Shown: piece after piece, positions 19,758-29,356 of the stretch | How the letters are laid out: each line of letters starts with the position of its first letter | Position numbering within the stretch: position 1 is the first letter of the stretch | Source of the DNA: Saprospiraceae bacterium | Lineage (GTDB): Bacteria > Bacteroidota > Bacteroidia > Chitinophagales > Saprospiraceae | Direction: 5' to 3' | Assembly: GCA_028282725.1 (NCBI GenBank) | Contig: JANQHF010000115.1 | Span: forward strand, 21,527 to 85,526 | DNA: 64,000 nt | Translations under genes and position numbers: made by a program | The notes under the pieces: model-generated | Database searches by the model: none | The model's input: only the letters and a program-made list of their open reading frames with translations | What the model was told of the DNA's origin: nothing

Positions 19758-20297
19758 CTACTCCTCGCAAATGGCCCTGACCTTCTCCAAGGCCTTTGGC
19801 CATGCTTCCAGAAAGTATTCTTTGTATTCGCTAAATGTATCCGACTCCACCAGGAGCTTCGTCCCACCTCCTTCTTCCAGAAGGGTATAATTTTCCCGTG
19901 CCCCTTTTATGGTTTCGATATCCTCGCCTTCGGTGATTTCTTTGCCGTCCCGTATATAACCGAAATGTTCCAGACCTATATATGTATTTGCCCGATTCTC
20001 CCGCACTTTGCTCAGCATGCCCATGATCTTTCCATTTTCGTCCTTGGAAAGGAATCGCATCGTAGATCCCGGTTCCCAGGTCCCCTCAAAATAGGAAGTT
20101 GGGCCGAATGGTTTTGTCCACTCTTGAAAGTGATCGCTATCAATGATCACCCTGTAGACAATCTCAGGACTGGCTTCAATAGATATATTAAATTGGAGTC
20201 TTTCCATTTGGGTATTTACCTGTGCTTGCGAATGGTGGGTCAGATAAATCGTTGTAACCAACCAGAAAATGATCAATGAAAAGGTTCTTGTAAGCAT
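19758..20297 (-). CDS. secreted SRPBCC-domain protein
   Basis: About 179 aa from an internal ATG (MLTRTFSLIIFWLVTT), chosen because it starts directly at a signal peptide ending near HSQAQ; an ATG nine codons upstream is possible. The mature part is a START/Bet v1-like SRPBCC domain: FNISIEASPEIVYRVIIDSD, FQEWTKPFGPTSYFEGTWEP, GSTMRFLSKDENGK, and a C-terminal helix YFLEAWPKALEKVRAI. SRPBCC domains bind hydrophobic ligands in a deep pocket. Periplasmic location is inferred from the signal peptide and is less common for this family. Confidence 0.75.
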   Translation of the reverse strand: MLTRTFSLIIFWLVTTIYLTHHSQAQVNTQMERLQFNISIEASPEIVYRVIIDSDHFQEWTKPFGPTSYFEGTWEPGSTMRFLSKDENGKIMGMLSKVRENRANTYIGLEHFGYIRDGKEITEGEDIETIKGARENYTLLEEGGGTKLLVESDTFSEYKEYFLEAWPKALEKVRAICEE

Positions 20298-20394
20298 GTG
20301 ACGATACGTTAGAGTGTTGAACATCTAAGATACAACGATCATACATTTGTTTTATCACAGGGTGCTCGGTCATTCGCGAAGATATGTGACTAGT

Positions 20395-21036
20395 TTAAAG
20401 ACTATTTTTCAATCGTAGCTGTATGGTCAATTCTATATCTCTATCGACCAAGGTCTTGTCGATCCAATTTCCTTCGTATGCAATATTCCATTCGAAGCGA
20501 TCAAATTTGAAAGTTGTCGCAAAACTGCTTCCATCAGAGAAGGACATAAATTCTATATTTTTTGTGACATCCTTAATAGTCAGGTTACCACGAACCTTGC
20601 GATTTCCTCCATCTAACTCTGCAATATCGGTAATGGAAAATCTTGCAGTTGGATACTCCTCTACATCAAAAAAGTCATCACTCCTGAGATGGTTTTTCAA
20701 ATTTCGCCTTGGAATTGTCTCGTGCGCAGGCATGTCCGTTACTTCTATGGAAGCCATATCCACAATGAAATTTCCTCCCTCGAGGTTACCATTGTCCACC
20801 AGGAGATATGCTGATTTAAACTGAATGTCTCCTTCATGTTTTCCCGCCCCACGCATTTTTGTTCCTTTCCACGATATTTTGGATTGAGTCAAATCGATGT
20901 GCAAGGTATCGACCCTGGATGGAGCATCAGGAACCTGATCTTCTTCCGCAACGATTGCGCTTTGGATATCGGATTTATGATTACATGCAATCGACAACAG
21001 CAAAAGAATGATCAGACCGGGTAAAATTCTAATCAT
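20395..21036 (-). CDS. YceI-family lipoprotein
   Basis: A 213-aa protein with lipoprotein signal MIRILPGLIILLLLSIAC. The mature part is a YceI lipocalin-like beta-barrel: SKISWKGTKMRGAGKHEGDI, NFIVDMASIEVTD, LKNHLRSDDFFDVEEYPTAR, VRGNLTIKDVTKNIEF and WIDKTLVDRDIELTIQLRL. YceI proteins bind isoprenoid-like lipids and are often linked to stress. It overlaps the upstream dioxygenase-like gene by 8 bases, so the two are translationally coupled. The linker between lipid Cys and barrel is acidic and about 20 residues. Confidence 0.88.
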   Translation of the reverse strand: MIRILPGLIILLLLSIACNHKSDIQSAIVAEEDQVPDAPSRVDTLHIDLTQSKISWKGTKMRGAGKHEGDIQFKSAYLLVDNGNLEGGNFIVDMASIEVTDMPAHETIPRRNLKNHLRSDDFFDVEEYPTARFSITDIAELDGGNRKVRGNLTIKDVTKNIEFMSFSDGSSFATTFKFDRFEWNIAYEGNWIDKTLVDRDIELTIQLRLKNSL

Positions 21037-21673
21037 AGTTCGGAATGTTCAACCCCAATATGATATCCCGATGTACGGACATGATACCATTTTTCAGGCT
21101 TGGCCGTACGATGCCCGAACCACCCCGGTTTTTGAGATTTCCTCTTTCCTCTTTTGTCAATAAGGGATCATCATCAAAGAAATATGAATCTATATAGTAT
21201 TCATTCTTGTCTGGTTCCTTCAAGGTAATGTGAACATGCTCTGGCTCTCTCCCGTCCGGATAGGCAGCTGGGCGGAAGGTGTAAAAAGCAAATTTGCCAT
21301 CTATCCCTGTTTTGGCCCAGCCCCTTATGTAGCCATGACGTCGTGCCCAGCCCTTTTCATCACCTCTGGTTTCATAAATCCCGTTTCGGTTTGTGTGGTA
21401 AACGTAAATGATAACATCCTCTGCAGGTGTTTGCCTGTCCGGCTGGAATACGGTACCTGCTATGAACAGTTTATGTTCGGATCGTTCGAAATTGGGCAAG
21501 GTATCAAGAGGGGTCAAAGTTCTGTTGCCGTATTCGTATATCGCTTCACAACCTTCGCACGGTCCTCCTACCTTTTTTTGATTAGGTGAAGTCGATCTTT
21601 CTTGTCCGGTGCACGATGAAAATCCCAATAAGATGGTTGTCAGAAAGAGTATTGTGCTTTTTAGACCAGGCAT
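21029..21673 (-). CDS. intradiol ring-cleavage dioxygenase-like lipoprotein
   Basis: A 214-aa protein with signal peptide and lipobox (GFSSC). It holds the intradiol dioxygenase core: LFIAGTVFQPDRQTPAEDVI, IYVYHTNRNGIYETRG, YIRGWAKTGIDGKFAFYTFR and YPDGREPEHVHITL. These supply the two Tyr and two His iron ligands expected in the family. In Bacteroidota such exported dioxygenase-fold proteins are common and their substrates unknown; catechol cleavage is not assured outside the cytoplasm. It is the first gene of a pair with the YceI lipoprotein. Confidence 0.82.
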   Translation of the reverse strand: MPGLKSTILFLTTILLGFSSCTGQERSTSPNQKKVGGPCEGCEAIYEYGNRTLTPLDTLPNFERSEHKLFIAGTVFQPDRQTPAEDVIIYVYHTNRNGIYETRGDEKGWARRHGYIRGWAKTGIDGKFAFYTFRPAAYPDGREPEHVHITLKEPDKNEYYIDSYFFDDDPLLTKEERGNLKNRGGSGIVRPSLKNGIMSVHRDIILGLNIPNYD

Positions 21674-21732
21674 TTTCGTTACAATTTACAGTTTTGGCGC
21701 ACATTATTGCAATCAAGAATTGTGACAAAATA

Positions 21733-22262
21733 GGACGGTAGACGATGGACGGATCGACTAAATGGCGGTTCGACATCGCTAAATTATACTAAATTGACCC
21801 TGCCTTGAGTGGGAGGATGCATCACCCAGCTTTAAGAATGGGTGATGACTTGAGACGGGTAGGCGGCGTATTAAAGTCATTGGTCTTTAGCCTTTGGCTG
21901 AAAGATTATACGCTATATCGGTGAAAGTAGTGCCACAAAGGCACTAAGGCACAAAGGAATCTTAATAAACAAATCCACCCATAAATTCATAAACACCCTT
22001 GACCCCATCGGGGTCACATATAGTTAAACTATATTAAATTGACCCTGCCTCGAGTGGGAGGATGCATCACCCAGCTTTAAGCATGGGTGATGACTTGAGG
22101 CGGGTTGGCGGCGTATTAAAGTCATTGGTCATTGGGCTTTAGCCTTTGGCTGTCCACCCGCATGCAAGCACTCTTGTAAAACAAATGAAAACCAATAAAA
22201 CCCATCAACAAATCGACCCATCAACAAATCGACCCATCAACAAATCGACCCATCAACAAATT
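21733..22262. repeat. second intergenic repeat cluster
   Basis: No gene lies between 21674 and 22370. The left edge repeats the sequence after sdaA (GACGGTAGACGATGGACGGA and the CGACTAAATGGCGGTTCGAC block). R1 copies are at 21828-21890 (with one CATTGGT unit lost) and 22073-22142. A perfect hairpin TGACCCC-ATC-GGGGTCA lies at 22000-22016, where R2 would sit. The GTCCACCCGC segment follows at 22151. It ends in a 16-base tandem repeat CCCATCAACAAATCGA, three full copies at 22201-22248 plus 13 bases. The arrangement mirrors 9319-9940, so both clusters are copies of a modular element. Confidence 0.85.
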
Positions 22263-22370
22263 TGCATACTTAAAATTGAACATTTTATCGTCCCGGGCTC
22301 AGATTTATTTAATTTCTTAAGCGAGGCAATAGGTTTTTTCAGTAACTTATAAGCACTACAATCAAAGAAT

Positions 22371-24182
22371 ATGTCTTATCAATCTTACTGGACTAACCGG
22401 GGATTTCCCTGGGAACATGATCCAGGTCCTCCAAAAAATCTAAGCTGGGTCCGCTTATTTTCGGAAACACCGAATTATCGGGGTATTTCCAAGGCTGTTT
22501 TTCCGAGAGAAAAATTTCGCTGGCATTTCGGGCCAATGTACTACCGGGGAAGACTTAAAAAGAATGAGGTCAAAGTACTTGTGGTCGGTCAGGAAGGAGC
22601 CCAGGATGAATCCCTGTCTCACCGGTCCTTTACAGGAGGCACAGGAGGCAGAATGCAATATTTCTTGCGGGTATTGGGTATTGATCACCACTACCTCTTT
22701 CTCAACACGTTTACCTATCCAATCTTTGGACAATACGGATCCAAAAAAATCAAATGGCTTGCACAAAACCCGGATTCTCCGATTGCACAACAGCGATTTG
22801 AAATATTTGATTATGCCCTTGAGAAAAATGATCTCAAATTGGTAGTTGCAGTTGGAGAAGCTGCCAAGCAAACAGTAATGAACTGGGTGCTGAGCCGGGG
22901 CGGTACTGTCCCAGGGGGCACGGATGATTTAAGCACGGCTACGGGTCAGTTTCTGGACCCGATGACAAAAGTTGTCGGAGTGATGCATCCGGGCGGGGCA
23001 ACAAAGGGAGGAAAGAAGCAGAAGATCGTAGCGAGTTTCCAGGCAGCCATTGACAATATCAAAGCATGGATCAATGCCGATCCAACCTGGTTGCCTGTGG
23101 ATAGCGGAATGACCCGTGACCTGGACCAACCGTATAAATACAAGAACTGGCCGATTCCGTTCAAAGATTTTTCCCTGGGCACCTGTATGCGTTTGGGAAG
23201 AAGATCTACATCCAGTAATCGCTTTGATAATCAAAGATCGATTCAAATCTTTTCGGCCAATGGAAAATACAGACCACAGGAGAGGTTGGTCTATTCCGGA
23301 TTGTCCAATGGTTCGGACGAAGGCTATACTCAAGGTCCTGGCGACTACCCGTACGAACCACCCGTTCATGATTATTTGGATTATGATCAGGGGCCGACTG
23401 CAAGTTTTGCAAGAATCGTCATGGGAGGGCAGAATGGTTATGAGTGGCCGGATTTTAAAAGCCTTGGTGTGACGTCAGATCCTTCATTTGGGTATATATG
23501 CTCATACCGGGGAAGACCGGGAAGAGCTACCTTCCTGATCCTTGCCGACCAGCAGTCGCATGATGATCTCTTTACCATGAGAGCGTTAACCGGGAATTCC
23601 GGTCAGAGAATGCAGGCCTACTTAAAGGCTGCTGGTATCGATGAAAGCTATTGCATCATCAGAACGCTACCGGTCGATACCTTGGATCTGTCTTATGCAA
23701 AGAGGAAGCAAATCATCGATGATGCACAAGTACAAAAGGTGCTGACAAGAGTGATCGATAAAGTCCTGGATTATGAAGATGTAAAAGTGATCCTGACCTT
23801 TGGTTCCCTGGCTAAGTATTTCTGGGATCAAGCCACCATAACCATTACCAAGCCTGTCGTGCATTTGAAAGCGTGGCGTCAGCCCGGGGCCAAGACAGAT
23901 TGGATCAATGGATTCAACCAATTGCAAAATGCACAATACGGTAAGGACGTGACACCAACGTGGCAGTATAATGGTGAAAGAGAGCAAATACCAAGATATG
24001 ACCTGCCTTATGGAGTGCTGAGATGGCAAGGGTCTTCCGGTAATAGAAGCCAACGCCCAAAGGATGTGACAGGCAGGTGGAGTCCTAATTATTACAAGTG
24101 GTTTGTACCGGACTGGGTATATGATCTCCGCCCCGAACCTATGAGTGCATCCGAACGAGCTGCGATACAACTAATGCCCTAA
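22371..24182 (+). CDS. tandem uracil-DNA-glycosylase-like protein
   Basis: A 603-aa protein with two UDG-superfamily-like halves. Half one: VKVLVVGQEGAQDESLSHRS (residues 67-86, like the GEAPGxxED motif), GGRMQYFLRVLGI, NTFTYPIFG, LVVAVGEAAK and VVGVMHPGGA (His206, second motif). Half two: ATFLILADQQSHDDLFTMRA (386-405), GQRMQAYLKAAGI, VKVILTFGSLAKYF and VVHLKAWRQPG (498 region). The shared order shows an internal duplication. The second half lacks the clear GE/HPG motifs and may be structural. UDG-fold enzymes remove uracil or other bases from DNA, but catalysis here is unproven. The next gene starts 16 bases later. Confidence 0.72.
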   Translation: MSYQSYWTNRGFPWEHDPGPPKNLSWVRLFSETPNYRGISKAVFPREKFRWHFGPMYYRGRLKKNEVKVLVVGQEGAQDESLSHRSFTGGTGGRMQYFLRVLGIDHHYLFLNTFTYPIFGQYGSKKIKWLAQNPDSPIAQQRFEIFDYALEKNDLKLVVAVGEAAKQTVMNWVLSRGGTVPGGTDDLSTATGQFLDPMTKVVGVMHPGGATKGGKKQKIVASFQAAIDNIKAWINADPTWLPVDSGMTRDLDQPYKYKNWPIPFKDFSLGTCMRLGRRSTSSNRFDNQRSIQIFSANGKYRPQERLVYSGLSNGSDEGYTQGPGDYPYEPPVHDYLDYDQGPTASFARIVMGGQNGYEWPDFKSLGVTSDPSFGYICSYRGRPGRATFLILADQQSHDDLFTMRALTGNSGQRMQAYLKAAGIDESYCIIRTLPVDTLDLSYAKRKQIIDDAQVQKVLTRVIDKVLDYEDVKVILTFGSLAKYFWDQATITITKPVVHLKAWRQPGAKTDWINGFNQLQNAQYGKDVTPTWQYNGEREQIPRYDLPYGVLRWQGSSGNRSQRPKDVTGRWSPNYYKWFVPDWVYDLRPEPMSASERAAIQLMP

Positions 24183-24198
24183 TCAAACATATAGAACC

Positions 24199-27100
24199 AT
24201 GGCCAAAATTGACTGGAAAGAAGATGTTAAATATTCGATTCGGGGAAGGGTGGTCACCATGAATGGAGAATCTAAGACACATGATGACGGAATCATCTAT
24301 ATAGAAGGCGATACGATTGTCCATGTTCAGAATGCCAATCTCACAGCTCCGGATGGATGAAGGAAAACAGCGACAATCAATGCGGGAGGCACAATTTTCC
24401 CGGGTATGATCGAGCTCCATAATCATCTTGCCTATAACATTATTCCTTGCTGGGATGTGCCGAAAACATTCAAAAACCGGGATCAATGGAGACGTCATGA
24501 TGACTATACTAAAAAGATGACCGGCCCCTTGCGGATCCTTGGGAGTATTGATGGATATCTGCAGGCCATAGTGAGATTTACAGAGTGCAAACTTCTTTTC
24601 TCCGGGGTCACATCATCACAGGGCATCACCCTGGCTGCGAGTCCCAAAATCAGGTCATTGTATAAAGGCCTGGTACGCAATGTCGAACAAACTTTGGACA
24701 AAGATCTGCCTGGTGCAAAGACGAAGATTGCTGATGTCAAAAAAGCTTCAGATTTGATGAAGCAGCTCGATAAAAAGAAGACTTATATTTTACACCTGGC
24801 GGAAGGCATACCGGAATCTGCCAATAAACATTTCAAGGCATTGAAATTTCCCAATTCCTCACGATGGGCGATCAATGAATATCTGGCCGGAATCCATGCG
24901 GTAGGACTCTTTCCAGACGATTATAAAATCCTTGCGCAAAACGGTGGTAACATTGTCTGGAGTCCATTGTCCAACCTGTTATTGTATGGACAGACAACCG
25001 ACATCGCCCTGGCGAAGAGCGAAGGGATCAACCTGGCGATCGGTTCTGACTGGAGCCCAAGCGGAAGTAAAAATTTGCTGAATGAAATCAAAGTAGCAAA
25101 ACTGTACAGTGATGCTGCCAATGATTTGTTCACAAATGAAGAGCTTGTAAGAATGGTTACGACCCAACCCGCTCAAATACTACAATGGCAAGACAAAGCA
25201 GGATCCATTGAGCCGGGTAAAAAGGCAGACCTCTTCGTAATCAGGGGGAAATCGGGAGATGAGTACGAACAGTTCGTCAATTGTCGTGAAAAAGATATCC
25301 ATTGGGTACTGATCGGGGGCATACCCCGGTTTGGAATTTCCAGGCTCATGGATAAGTTCACCGGGAGAAAAGAAACGCTTAGGATCAAAAAACTAAAAAG
25401 AAAACTCTACCTGGATATAGACGATCAGGATAATGCAATTGATTTGAATGTAGGTTTTAAAACAGCAGAAAGCAAGTTAAAACAAGGATTGAAAAAACTT
25501 CCGCAGTTGGCCGTGCAATATGAAAACCAGGCAAACGCATTTGCCATGGGTGCATCGGGTTCGGCTATGGACGGGACAGCGAGAAGGATGAACTGGGTCA
25601 TCGAACATGATCATATGGATCATGAAGGTTCGTGCGGACGACACCATATTCCTTTTGAAGGTGAAGAAACCACCACGGAAACGATGAATGCCGCATTTGT
25701 CCAGGGAGCTACTCCCTTATCTCAACAGGTCGATAAAATGCTACTCGATGTAAGCAATGTCGAGGATGATGCATTCTATTTTAAGGGTCTGGCGCGTCAG
25801 AAAAATCTGCCTGAACATATGAAGATCGGACTGCCTCTGTTCTATGATCGAGAAATCAATGTCAACGATGCAGAACGGTATAAGGTAGAAATCAGCGAGA
25901 AGGAAAAGAGCAGTTTTAACGAGGTATATTCTTTGAAATCCTTTCTTCAGAGTCCGGGGTTTCTTACGATCAATGACAAGCTCAATATCATTGATCAGGC
26001 TACCACCATACTGAATGAGGCATACGTCCATTTAATCCAGAAAAATGCCTTATATGCCACGAATCCCGTAGAACATTTGAGGGTGCTGAGAATGGAATTG
26101 CTCAATAGTGATGAGGAAATTACTGAGCTTGGTTTTCACCGGAGAATGATAGAAATATTTACAAGCCTGAGGGACTTACATACGCTCTACCAATTACCCG
26201 AGCCCTTTGCAAGCAAGGTGGCATATCTACCATTCTTCATGGAAATGTATCAGGACAAAGAGAATGAAAAATTCATTGTTTCCAAGATTATTGGGAAAAA
26301 GAAGGTCGGGCAGTTCGAAGAGGGAGTGGAGGTGACCCATTGGAATGGTACACCGATCTATGAGGCCGTCTATGCCAATGGACGAAACTATGCAGGTAGT
26401 AATGAAGCTGCGCGATTCGCCAGAGGTTTGGATTCCATGACCTTCAGGCCTCTGTCGGTCATGCTCCCTCCTCAAAGTGAATGGGTAAACCTGTCATTTA
26501 ATAGCAAGAAGGGGAAGAAGGCAAACAAAAGATTTCAATGGAAGGTCGGATCGCAGTTTGACTTGAGCAAGTTGAAAGTTGAAGATTTATCGGACGCTGA
26601 TTCCCTGGGTTTGGCTGACGGACATGACTATCAGTCTAGTGTCGTCCAGGACACCAAGAGAATGTTTTTTGCAAGAGAGATCATACCTAAGAGTCCGGCA
26701 TTGTTAAGAAAGGGAATGGTCAAACCCGGAGATGAATTTATCTTAACCAAAAAACCATTTAATCATTTTTTTAAAGCAAGGAAGATTCCGATGAGCCAAC
26801 CTTCTATTGGATATATCCGGGTCTATTCCTTCAATCATCCCAACCACCTGGAGATCGCCCGGGAATTTGAGAGATTGATCGGTGCAACCAATTCGTCTAA
26901 ACTCATCATTGACCTGAGGAATAATCCGGGTGGAAATATTCTGGCGGCGGAATTTATGTTGCAGGTGTTATCCAACAAGCGCATCAAGCCTCAAAATGCA
27001 CAATTTGTAAATTCCAACCTCAGCCAATTCATTTGTGACAGGCATTCCCCTTCTCAAGTCTATAGTGGTCTGAATTTCGAGCAGTGGAATAGTACCCTCA

Positions 27101-27567
27101 AGTCCATACGGACAACGGGAGCCAACTTTTCTGTCGGGTACCCGATCACACCCACTAAAGACATGCACAAGTTTGTTGCAAAAAAGCCATTTGAGTGCGT
27201 ACTGATTACCGATGCGCTTTGCTATAGTGCAAGTGATATTTTTGCATCGGGATTCAAGGATAACGGGATCGGAAAGATCCTGGGCATTGCCAAAAATACA
27301 GGTGCAGGAGGAGCAAACGTCTGGTCGCTCTCCACCATATATCATTTATCAAAAACTGATAAGGGAGGCTCGGACTTTGTCAATTTGTTACCCCACGGAG
27401 CTGATATAAAGGTGGCAGTAAGAAGAATGATCCGTTCCGGTGAAAGCGCCGGTATTCCTCTGGAAGATCTTGGCGTACAACCCGATGAAATCCATCAAAT
27501 GACAAGGGCTGATCTTCTGGAATCCAATAAGGACTTGATTAGAAAGGCAATTTCAATGATTTCTTGA
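24199..27567 (+). CDS. amidohydrolase-S41 peptidase fusion, interrupted by an in-frame TGA at codon 54
   Basis: Translation from ATG 24199 gives the usual N-terminal beta-sandwich of an amidohydrolase (RGRVVTMNGE, GIIYIEGDTIVHV), then a TGA at 24358-24360, then in the same frame ATINAGGTIFPGMIELHNHL with metal ligands His74 and His76. HLAEG and IGSDWSPSGSKNLL follow as further ligand regions. After a linker (about 430-560) an S41/tail-specific-protease domain follows: TNSSKLIIDLRNNPGGN and ITDALCYSASDIFASGF with Ser1010 in the nucleophile position. The 1,069 codons after the TGA are intact. It could be a recent nonsense mutation, a sequencing error or readthrough; ATG 24406 would give a truncated 1,053-aa form. 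Confidence 0.7.
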
Positions 27568-27689
27568 TTAGACGGTAGATGGAAGACGGTGAACTGTCGA
27601 CGGCGGTTGAAGAATCATCGCACAACTTTTTAGACTGAGCATGTCTTTAGATTTACTCATTAGGGTTATTCTTACCGAATAAACAAATA

Positions 27690-27780
27690 AACGATTCAAC
27701 AGTCATTGGTTGATAGTCCATTTTAATGAGCATGTCTAGATAGTCAAGTGATGCCCCCTCCCGCATGCAAGCGCTCATGC
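27690..27780. repeat. partial copy of the intergenic repeat
   Basis: The 221 bases between the fusion gene and the symporter hold fragments of the repeat family: CAGTCATTGGTTGATAGTC resembles the R1 tail, and CTCCCGCATGCAAGCGCTCA matches the segment after R1 at 9707 and 22158. No complete R1 or R2 is present. It marks the right edge of the repeat-bounded region. Confidence 0.5.
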
Positions 27781-27788
27781 AAAACCAA

Positions 27789-29279
27789 TTAATCCTTTGT
27801 CCTCTTTACGACCCATCGATTCAGGAAGATCAGGATCGATAAGACAATTCCCCACTGTACCAGGCAGGTCATAATGCTGGAAATTTCAAAAGGATCGTAC
27901 CAATAAGTATGACCTCCACTGGTAATGAGCAACCAAGTCAACAGGACAATGGAAGCCGTAGGAACAAAGAATTTGATCACGATGTCCCAAAGCATACCGG
28001 GCTGGATATCTTCGCGGTTTCTACTTATGATTTCTTTACGGATTCTTTGCGTTCCAAATCGGATCATGGCAAAGGCACAAAACCCTCCGGCAATCATCAG
28101 GGATAGCCCCCATACGAAGTCCTGGTTGGCCAAAACATTAAGATTAACAGCAGACGGGATACCGACAAGATAGGATATGCCTACGATGACAATGATGGCT
28201 ACAGGACGTCTCATGCCTCCGTCAACAAAAGTCCTTGTCGTCATTTCCAATTGGGCAATCATTGAAGAAAAGCCAGCAAGGGCCAGGCCAAGGAAGAAGA
28301 GAATGGTCAAATATTTACCAAACAGGATCTTTTCGAATAATTGAGGCATCCAGATAAAGGTCAATCCGGTAGATGCAGGGCCGCTATTTTGCATGACATC
28401 CAGGATTTCTTCGTGTGTATTGCCCATGTTCGTTTGCATGATGGCAAAACAGGTACCAAAGATCATGAGTGCGCAAATCATTGAAATTATATTGTTGCCG
28501 ACCGCTGTAATAATGGCATTCTTAACAATTCCAAATTTCATTTGCATATATGCCCCATATGTGATAAAAAGTCCCCAACCTGCACCGGTATCCCAGGCAT
28601 TTTGCGTAAGAGCGGCAACCCACAGCGCCGGATCTCCCATTTGGCCCCAATCTACCGTAAAGAGATAGCTCATCCCGTGTCCGGCTCCATTAAGGGTCAA
28701 TGACTTGATAAGGGCAATGATCAGGATGATGAGCAGGGTGGGCATCAACCAGCGGTTTATTTTTTCGATCCTCGAAATGCCCTTCCAAATAGCAAGAGAT
28801 CCTAAGATCATTACAAGTCCATGAGTTGCCAGAGGCCATGCCCCCGTTTGATAGTGTTCCCACGTCTGCATAGCAGCTTCAGTGGAAATGGGATTCGCAT
28901 GAAGAATGGAATGGACAAAGTAATAGACACACCAACCCAGGACTACGGAATAGAAAAACGTGATTGCTGCTCCTACAAAGACCATGAACGAGCCCATCCA
29001 TGCAAATCGTTCTCCCGCAGATTGTAAGATGGTCCCGACCACACCTTTTCGATTATACATTCCGAGTGCATATTCACCAATGATCAGCGGTATACTCCAG
29101 ATGAAAAGGAAGAGCACCCAAATGATCAGGAATGCTCCGGCGCCGTCATCACTTCCGTTTTGTGCAACAATCCGTGGAAAACGCCAGATGTTTCCCGTCC
29201 CTATGGCTACCCCCAACGCACTCAGCAGGAATCCCCATCTTGATGAAAACCGTTGACCCTGTTGATTGGAAGTGGACAT
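27789..29279 (-). CDS. sodium-dependent transporter of the NSS family
   Basis: A 496-aa polytopic protein from the ATG at 29279 (MSTSNQQGQRFSSRWGF); an upstream ATG at 29360 adds 27 residues that look non-coding. The N-terminus has the NSS signature SRWGFLLSALGVAIGTGNIWRFP, broken here at GTGNIWRFP as the Na+ and substrate site of helix 1. Twelve or so helices follow, with TQNAWDTGAGWGLFITYGAY and GFSSMIAQLEMTTR as helix 6-8 landmarks. NSS proteins import amino acids or osmolytes with Na+ in a LeuT fold; the substrate is unknown. The gene starts 77 bases after a response regulator gene on the same strand. Confidence 0.92.
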   Translation of the reverse strand: MSTSNQQGQRFSSRWGFLLSALGVAIGTGNIWRFPRIVAQNGSDDGAGAFLIIWVLFLFIWSIPLIIGEYALGMYNRKGVVGTILQSAGERFAWMGSFMVFVGAAITFFYSVVLGWCVYYFVHSILHANPISTEAAMQTWEHYQTGAWPLATHGLVMILGSLAIWKGISRIEKINRWLMPTLLIILIIALIKSLTLNGAGHGMSYLFTVDWGQMGDPALWVAALTQNAWDTGAGWGLFITYGAYMQMKFGIVKNAIITAVGNNIISMICALMIFGTCFAIMQTNMGNTHEEILDVMQNSGPASTGLTFIWMPQLFEKILFGKYLTILFFLGLALAGFSSMIAQLEMTTRTFVDGGMRRPVAIIVIVGISYLVGIPSAVNLNVLANQDFVWGLSLMIAGGFCAFAMIRFGTQRIRKEIISRNREDIQPGMLWDIVIKFFVPTASIVLLTWLLITSGGHTYWYDPFEISSIMTCLVQWGIVLSILIFLNRWVVKRTKD

Positions 29280-29356
29280 GGATTGTTGGTCTGATGCCTG
29301 AATGTAGGCAGAAAGATGGAAATATCCTGTGACAGGGGGGGTATACCCCTTGCTCA

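Noticed and set aside
22201..22261. Tandem 16-base repeats as a CRISPR array
   Set aside because: Units are contiguous without unique spacers, there are only about four and no cas genes are nearby.
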